Below, one piece after another: positions 59,814 to 64,000 of a stretch of DNA of 64,000 nt; position 1 is the stretch's first letter, and each line of letters begins with the position of its first letter. The translations under genes and the position numbers were made by a program. The stretch covers positions 124,001 to 188,000 of the forward strand of contig NZ_JASKMT010000007.1 of assembly GCF_030124175.1 (NCBI RefSeq), read 5' to 3'. The DNA is from Streptomyces sp. 549. Lineage in GTDB: Bacteria > Actinomycetota > Actinomycetes > Streptomycetales > Streptomycetaceae. The notes below the pieces were generated by a model. The model worked only from the letters and a program-made list of their open reading frames with translations, made no database searches and was not told where the DNA came from.

Positions 59814-60230
59814 CAGACGAGTCGTGCGGGCGGTCGCGTCGGGGTCCTTGAAGGGTCCCGCCGAGGAACGTCCGGACTCCGCAGAGCAGGGTGGTAGGTA
59901 ACGCCTACCTGGGGCGACCCACGGGACAGTGCCACAGAAAGCAGACCGCCGGGGCCGCGAGGCACCGGTAAGGGTGAAACGGTGGTGTAAGAGACCACCA
60001 GCGTCCAGGGTGACCTGGACGGCTCGGTAAACCCCACCCGGAGCAAGGTCAAAAGGGACCGGCCGCCGACGAGGCGACCGGTTCTGCGCGGACGTTCGAG
60101 GGCTGCTCGCCCGAGTCCGCGGGTGGACCGCAGGAGGCCGGTGGCGACACCGGTCCCAGATGGATGACCGCCTCCCGCCGACCGCGAGGTCCGGCGGAGA
60201 CAGAATCCGGCGTACAGCGCGACTCGTCTG
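59814..60230 (+). ncRNA. rnpB: RNase P RNA (class A)
   Basis: About 417 nt. The ends pair as P1 (CAGACGAGTCG with CGACTCGTCTG). Conserved core: GAGGAACGTCCGGACTCC near 59870, CACAGAAAGCAGACCGCC near 59934, AAGGGTGAAACGGTGG near 59972, and the 3' ACAGAATCCGGCGTACAGC near 60200. This is the catalytic RNA that matures tRNA 5' ends. Its last 21 bases are part of a direct repeat that recurs at 62173. Confidence 0.95.
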
Positions 60231-60235
60231 CCGCC
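60210..60235. repeat. 26-bp direct repeat at rnpB 3' end (candidate attL)
   Basis: GCGTAC[A]GCGCGACTCGTCTGCCGCC; identical to 62173-62198 but for the bracketed base. The copy here completes the 3' end of rnpB and runs 5 bp beyond. Confidence 0.82.
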
Positions 60236-60251
60236 ACCTGCGGTTTTGCCT

Positions 60252-60289
60252 CGGAAAGGGCATCTGATCCGGGACGGAGGCCCTTTCCG
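60252..60289 (+). terminator. Hairpin after rnpB
   Basis: CGGAAAGGGC and GCCCTTTCCG (10 bp each) with an 18-base loop, then ATCTTTC. Placed about 20 bp after rnpB; a probable terminator. Confidence 0.75.
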
Positions 60290-60578
60290 ATCTTTCATGG
60301 GCTTACCGTTCAGGCGGGAAAAAGCCCCTCGGGAGTCCCCCAGACAGAGCTGAAGATCCCTGGAAAGTCCCTTGAGCGGAGGGTCGGATGACGCCTCTGA
60401 GCTGGTCCGGGTCGTGGGACATCACGCTGTCGCTCTGGAACTCAAGGAGTCGGCCTCCCGGGCGGTCCGGGAAGGAACCTGGGACGATCTTGTATGGGAC
60501 TCGTCGCTTTCGATGACTGAGCTGAGAGGTCGTGACCGGCAGACCGACCTCGGTGACGGCGCCGCCGGCGGACGCCAG
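60290..60578. other. Unexplained 290-bp segment between rnpB and fic
   Basis: No gene supported. An open frame on the plus strand from 60372 reads SELVRVVGHHAVALELKES and WDDLVWDSSL, somewhat protein-like but without an acceptable start and running into the fic 3' end. It may be a decayed gene of the island. Confidence 0.3.
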
Positions 60579-61157
60579 TCAGGCGGGACGTACCAGGGCG
60601 TCGAGCATCTTCTCCAGTAGGTCGTTGTTCGCGTTGAAGCTGGCCACCGATGCGGCGATGTTCTCCTCTTGGCCCATGTCCTGCCAGGAGATGGTGTATC
60701 CGGCTTCGCGGGCGAGTTGGGCGAGTTGGGCGAGGAAGGCGCGCTGGGTGCGGCCGTTGCCTTCCCGGAAGGGGTGGATGGCGTTCACATCGCCGTACAG
60801 GTCGGCCAGGGCTCGGACGAACTCCAGGCGGTCCAAGCTGTGCAGATGGTCGTTGTCGGCGAGCTTGTGGAACACGTCCTTTGCGAAGGAGACGATGTGG
60901 ATCGACGGGCAGAACGATGTGCCCTTGGAGATCTCAATGGTTCGTAGCTCCCCGGCCCACGGGTACACGCTGCCGAAGATCTTCCGGTGGAACGCTTGCA
61001 GGTGTGCGAGGTCGTAGCTGCCAGGCAGCGGCTCGGCGTCCAGGATGGCGAGTTCCAGGGCGGCGATGTCCGCTTCGGCCTCGGAGAGCTCGGTTGCGTC
61101 GGTGATGCCGAGACTGTTTCGGAGGACGCCGTTGGGCTCGCTGTAGGGGTCGGTCAC
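60579..61157 (-). CDS. fic: Fic-domain toxin (AMPylator)
   Basis: A 192-aa Fic protein. The catalytic loop HPFREGNGRTQR (residues 128-139) fits HxFx[D/E]GNGRxxR in full, and the flap region FGSVYPWAGELRTIEISKG is present. It should transfer AMP to a target protein. No inhibitory (S/T)xxxE(G/N) helix is seen within it, so inhibition must come from the partner. It starts at GTG 61157 overlapping the antitoxin stop (GTGA), so the pair is co-translated. Both lie inside the rnpB-repeat-flanked island. Confidence 0.9.
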   Translation of the reverse strand: MTDPYSEPNGVLRNSLGITDATELSEAEADIAALELAILDAEPLPGSYDLAHLQAFHRKIFGSVYPWAGELRTIEISKGTSFCPSIHIVSFAKDVFHKLADNDHLHSLDRLEFVRALADLYGDVNAIHPFREGNGRTQRAFLAQLAQLAREAGYTISWQDMGQEENIAASVASFNANNDLLEKMLDALVRPA

Positions 61158-61870
61158 TCAGCGGCCTTACGGGTGTAGCGGGCGAGGGTGCGGGCGCGCA
61201 AGGCTGCGGCGTCGAGTTCTCCGCGTGCGTAGGAGTCGAGGCCGGCGGTGGTGTCTGCGCTGACGCGCAGCCCCTCGGCCTCGGTGGAGCCGATGGCGGA
61301 GGCGACCGCCGCTTGGCGACGTTGGGCTTGCTCGTCCTGTTCGCGTCGTCGGTAGGCCTCTAGGGATGCGACGTCCACGCGGCGGTGGGTGCCGACCATG
61401 CGGAATTCGATCAGGCCCTTGTCGAGCAGCTTGACCAGGTGCGGCCGGGAGACGCCGAGGGTCTTCGCTGCCTGGATAGTGGACAGCTCCGTACCCTTGG
61501 CGATCACCTCGACCGCGCGGCCGGAGGTAATGAGCGCCATGGTCTCCATGAGGACCGCCAGGGCTTCCCGTGGCACCTCCATGGTGACCTTGCCTGCTTC
61601 GGCGACGGTGATGTGGAACGTCTCGGCACTGCTGGTGAGGGCGTCACGCAGGCATGGCACGGCCTCCTCGACGCTGCGTTTGCGCTGCTCCTTCCGCGTC
61701 CGCTGCGCCTGGGTCCCGCGCAGTGCGGGCGGGTTCTCAGTGGGGCGCTTGCGCGGCACCTTCTTCCGAGTGCGGGAGGTCTCGATCTCGTGGCTGAAGG
61801 TCGTCGTACTGTCGTCGGTGGGGTGCTTCTTCTGCTTGGCCGATTTCTGTCCCTGGTGGGTCACGGGCAT
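61154..61870 (-). CDS. Fic antitoxin: DNA-binding domain fused to VbhA-like inhibitory helix
   Basis: A 238-aa protein. Residues 1-68 are basic and disordered-looking; 80-120 are a PHD-like stretch (ITVAEAGKVTMEVPREALAVL); 128-175 are an excisionase-type helix-turn-helix (LSTIQAAKTLGVSRPHLVKLL, FRMVGTHRRVDVASLEAY). Residues 185-235 look like VbhA antitoxin: VASAIGSTEAEGLRVSAD then LDSYARGELDAAALRART, including S195-T-E-A-E-G200, the (S/T)xxxE(G/N) motif that blocks the Fic site. So one protein could silence the toxin and repress the operon. ATG 61870 with GAGGAC upstream. Confidence 0.78.
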   Translation of the reverse strand: MPVTHQGQKSAKQKKHPTDDSTTTFSHEIETSRTRKKVPRKRPTENPPALRGTQAQRTRKEQRKRSVEEAVPCLRDALTSSAETFHITVAEAGKVTMEVPREALAVLMETMALITSGRAVEVIAKGTELSTIQAAKTLGVSRPHLVKLLDKGLIEFRMVGTHRRVDVASLEAYRRREQDEQAQRRQAAVASAIGSTEAEGLRVSADTTAGLDSYARGELDAAALRARTLARYTRKAAE

Positions 61871-61909
61871 GGGTGCGTCCTCAGCTTTGAGCGGGTGCTA
61901 TCACCCTCA

Positions 61910-61938
61910 ACCATATGAAACAAGTGAACCAAGTGCAA
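61910..61938 (-). promoter_or_regulatory. Promoter of the Fic-antitoxin operon
   Basis: -35 TTGCAC (61933-61938) and -10 TATGGT (61910-61915) with 17-bp spacing on the minus strand, in the most AT-rich part of the island. Repeated CAAGTG units and an inverted CCAAGT/ACTTGG pair (61929-61955) around it suggest the antitoxin's own operator. Confidence 0.55.
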
Positions 61939-61955
61939 TATGTGTAACTACTTGG

Positions 61956-62172
61956 AGTGGCGGCGCTGCCCCTTGCGACACCGGAGGGCAGCAGTCCACG
62001 CCTTCGTCCCGCAGGTCGTACGGCCGCAGTGCCATGGACTGTCCGCGCCCGGGTACGGGTCCAGGTCTTCGCCCCAGCCTCGCGCATCCGCTCGGTGGCC
62101 TGGAGTTCGTGCAGACGGCGGGGCGGGAAGTACAGGCTGCGAAACGGGCCCGGGGGTGCACGAGGCCTTCTC
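61956..62172. other. Island right flank without convincing gene
   Basis: About 220 bp of ordinary GC-rich DNA between the antitoxin promoter and the right repeat. Minus-strand frames (for instance QSMALRPYDLRDEGVDC) look somewhat coding but have no start or homologue I recognise; possible gene remnant. Confidence 0.3.
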
Positions 62173-62198
62173 GCGTACCGCGCGACTCGTCTGCCGCC
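62173..62198. repeat. 26-bp direct repeat (candidate attR)
   Basis: GCGTAC[C]GCGCGACTCGTCTGCCGCC, a copy of the rnpB 3'-end repeat at 60210-60235. Nothing else of rnpB precedes it here, so it is a displaced repeat, not a second gene. Confidence 0.8.
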
Positions 62199-62418
62199 CG
62201 CGCTTCCGGCCCGAGTCGGGGTGGGGCAGCGAGTCAGGGTTGTTGCGACGCCCGGCCCGGTCAGGCCGCCCGTCTCCAGCGTGTTCGCTTCCCCCACAGC
62301 ACGCCCCTGGCCCCCGGGGGCGCCCCGGGCGCTCCTGCGTCACCCGTTCGGCGGCTGTACAGACCCGGGCGGCGCCTTCCGGGGTGCGGGGGCGGCCTTC
62401 CGTGGGCACGCTTGACCC

Positions 62419-62658
62419 ATGGAACGCAAGCGACCGCCCGAGCCGGAGTACCCGGTGGTGGTGGGGTCATTCGGGGACAATTCCCGGTACCGCCTGGTCT
62501 GGCTGCGCGGCCTCGGCTGGGAGCCGCTCGCGCGGGAGGAGTTCGAGGACCGGGTGCGCGAGGTCTTCCCGGACATCGACTTCGACGATCCCGAGCAGGT
62601 GCACTGGGTAGTCCAGCCCGAAGAGTGGTCCCCCGCCTGGCATCCCGGCGAGCAGTGA
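62419..62658 (+). CDS. Small conserved-type protein, 79 aa
   Basis: A short acidic/aromatic protein: MERKRPPEPEYPVVVGSFGD, RYRLVWLRGLGWEPLAREEF and a tail EQVHWVVQPEEWSPAWHPG. Not assigned to a known function; regular codon use and a clean ATG after GGGCACGCTTGACCC support it. It may bind a nucleic acid or partner through the WxxxxWxP tail. It is the first gene after the rnpB island, 195 bp before the symporter gene in the same direction. Confidence 0.55.
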   Translation: MERKRPPEPEYPVVVGSFGDNSRYRLVWLRGLGWEPLAREEFEDRVREVFPDIDFDDPEQVHWVVQPEEWSPAWHPGEQ

Positions 62659-62852
62659 GACCGGCGAACCCCGCCGGGCGGGCCGCACCCACCGTGCGGC
62701 CCGCCCGGCCTTTCCCGCGCCCGGAGTGTCCGTGCCCCGGCACCCGCGGCGCCGCAGCCACGCACCCGGGTGACAACTCCACCGCCAGGACGGCACGGAA
62801 CCGCTGACTCCCGGCTCTGGACGTGGCGGTGCGGCGGCCTCAGCCTGAGCGG

Positions 62853-63758
62853 GTGAACTCCTCCCTCTTCACGGTGCTGCTGCCGGTCGCGCTCGGTGTG
62901 GTCATGTTCGGCCTGGGGCTGGGCCTGGCCGTGGCCGACTTCCGCCGGGTGGCCCGCTATCCGCGTCCCGTCGTCGTCGCCCTCGCCTGCCAGGTGCTGC
63001 TGCTGCCGCTGCTCTGCTTCGGGCTGGTGGTGGCCTTCGGGCTGCCACCGGCGCTCGCGGTCGGCATGATGCTGCTCGCCGCCTCGCCGGGCGGCACCAC
63101 CGCCAACCTCTACAGCCACCTCTTCGGCGGGGACGTGGCGTTGAACGTGACGCTGACCGCCATCAACTCGCTCATCTCGGTGGTCACGCTCCCGATCATC
63201 GTGAACCTGTCGATGGCGCACTTCTTCGCCGACAGCGCCGGGCTCGGCCTGCGCTTCGACAAGACGGTCCAGGTGTTCGCGATCGTGCTGGTGCCGGTGG
63301 GCCTGGGCATGCTGGTGCGTTCGCGTGCCGCGGCGTTCGCGGACCGCTGCCGACGCCCGGTGAAGATCGCCTCGGTGGTGATCCTGGTCGGTGTCATCGT
63401 CGCCGCGATCGCGGGGGAGCGGGACCACATCGGCGGCTACCTGGCCGAGGTGGGCCTCATCGCCCTGCTGTTCAGCGTGCTGTCCCTGTCGGTCGGCTAC
63501 GGCGCCAGCCGCGCCGCGGGTGTGCGCCATCCGCAGGCGGTGGCCGCGTGCATGGAGATCGGCGTGCACAACACCACGCTGGCCCTCGCGGTCGCCCTCA
63601 GCCCGGCGCTGCTGGACAACGCGCGCATGGCCGTGCCGTCCGCGGTGTACGGGGTGCTGATGTTCTTCACCGCCGCGCTCGCCGGACTGCTGCTGCGGCG
63701 GATCGGCGCCCGTGAGGGCACGTCCGCGCCGCCCGCCGACCGGGCCGCCGCGCCCTGA
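62853..63758 (+). CDS. Bile-acid:Na+ symporter (BASS/SBF) family protein
   Basis: A 301-aa membrane protein with nine or ten helices. VGMMLLAASPGGTTANLYSHLFGGDVALN is the diagnostic SBF loop (quoted in parts: AASPGGTTANLYSH and GGDVALN), and ACMEIGVHNTTLALAVAL the second conserved half. It exchanges organic anions or steroids with sodium. GTG 62853 starts at the first helix region; GTG 62823 would add ten residues. Single gene; codon use is typical. Alternatives within the family include ASBT and YfeH types. Confidence 0.87.
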   Translation: MNSSLFTVLLPVALGVVMFGLGLGLAVADFRRVARYPRPVVVALACQVLLLPLLCFGLVVAFGLPPALAVGMMLLAASPGGTTANLYSHLFGGDVALNVTLTAINSLISVVTLPIIVNLSMAHFFADSAGLGLRFDKTVQVFAIVLVPVGLGMLVRSRAAAFADRCRRPVKIASVVILVGVIVAAIAGERDHIGGYLAEVGLIALLFSVLSLSVGYGASRAAGVRHPQAVAACMEIGVHNTTLALAVALSPALLDNARMAVPSAVYGVLMFFTAALAGLLLRRIGAREGTSAPPADRAAAP

Positions 63759-63802
63759 GGGGCGCGGCCCTCGGCGCCGGCACCCGCCTGCCGCTCCTCT
63801 CC

Positions 63803-64000
63803 TCACCCCATCCGGACGGCGGAGCCGCTGACGTGCACTCGAGGGTCGCCGGCGCGCAGTTCGACGGTCAGCAGGGAGGGTCGGCCCATGTCCTCGCCCT
63901 GGTGCAGGGTGAGCACGCTGTCCTCGGGCACCTCGCCGAGTGCCCGCAGGTACCCGCCGAGGGCCGCCGCCGCGGCGCCCGTGGCCGGGTCCTCGACGAC
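63803..64000 (-). CDS. PhzF-family isomerase, C-terminal part (cut by window end)
   Basis: The last 65 codons are present, running in from beyond the window. VVEDPATGAAAAALGGYL is the EDPxTGSAAxxxG signature of PhzF, and LHQGEDMGRPS, then VHVSGSAVRMG close the family's C-terminal domain. PhzF-type enzymes isomerise by diaminopimelate-epimerase-like chemistry and include many of unknown substrate. The N-terminal half and the start are not visible. Confidence 0.87.
   Translation of the reverse strand, partial: VVEDPATGAAAAALGGYLRALGEVPEDSVLTLHQGEDMGRPSLLTVELRAGDPRVHVSGSAVRMG

Noticed and set aside
60372..60620. 82-aa frame between rnpB and fic
   Set aside because: Sequence is mildly protein-like, but its end overlaps the fic gene on the other strand and there is no clear start or ribosome site.
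61881..62297. 138-aa minus-strand frame spanning the right repeat
   Set aside because: Arg/Pro-rich, crosses both the promoter and the candidate att site; unlikely to be a gene.
1..64000. CRISPR arrays or transposases
   Set aside because: No regularly spaced repeat array, cas gene, IS-type transposase or integrase was found on either strand; the two cassettes have repeats without recombinases.

Overview
The window is about 64 kb of very GC-rich actinobacterial chromosome, almost certainly from Streptomyces or a close relative. Reasons: third-codon GC bias with long antisense shadow frames; many GTG starts and 4-base stop/start overlaps; and marker families such as an RNase H/acid phosphatase fusion, KstR, TMEM165, FmdB, a GT87/PAP2 fusion, a DUF7848-type protein and a sortase-E-type LAETG anchor. 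It is mainly housekeeping and conserved chromosome, broken by three accessory patches.

Layout. 1-8.0 kb: a Ter-linked cluster (two TerD-superfamily proteins, a CitE-like lyase, a four-domain phosphoribosyltransferase fusion and a HAD phosphatase), then an FmdB zinc ribbon and a coiled-coil protein. 8.1-13.2 kb: tRNA-Val(TAC) and an accessory patch with a translationally coupled triplet (prim-pol-like protein, DUF7848-like protein, 59-aa protein), an XRE regulator, and two copies of a flavoprotein gene, one frameshifted. 13.3-26.5 kb: single genes, including an ATP-grasp enzyme, a voltage-gated-type ion channel, DedA, secreted Cu/Zn SOD, secreted HNH nuclease, a Mn transporter behind a yybP-ykoY riboswitch, an MFS pump fused to a winged helix, and a wall-anchored choice-of-anchor-A protein.

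26.9-29.0 kb: a roughly 2-kb cassette (NUDIX, HTH/PLD-like protein, two small proteins) bounded by an 83-bp near-perfect direct repeat that duplicates the 5' end of a monooxygenase gene. 29-37.5 kb: GT87/PAP2 fusion, then a five-gene, fully overlapping operon behind a cobalamin riboswitch. It encodes an ECF transporter plus two secreted, membrane-tethered proteins whose architecture recalls intrinsic factor/transcobalamin. 37.5-41.7 kb: glycosyltransferase, methyltransferase and alpha-toroid operon facing a KstR-like regulator, with a perfect KstR-type operator between them. A second near-perfect operator lies before a MaoC hydratase at 51.4 kb.

41.8-59.6 kb: Stealth-type sugar-phosphotransferase, methyltransferase, amidase, DUF5336 protein, acyl-CoA synthetase, MFS pump with SDR, MaoC, YbdK ligase, and a coupled Nif3, zinc-ribbon and RNase H/phosphatase operon, Eda and YaaA. 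59.8-62.2 kb: rnpB, whose 3' end is repeated 2 kb downstream, bracketing a Fic toxin gene and an antitoxin that fuses a DNA-binding domain to a VbhA-like inhibitory helix. The window ends with a bile-acid/sodium symporter and the 3' end of a PhzF-family gene.

The strongest candidates for something new are the two recombinase-less 2-kb cassettes with direct repeats, the Fic/HTH-VbhA fusion at rnpB, and the B12-riboswitch operon. All functions are read from sequence by eye; no database search was run.
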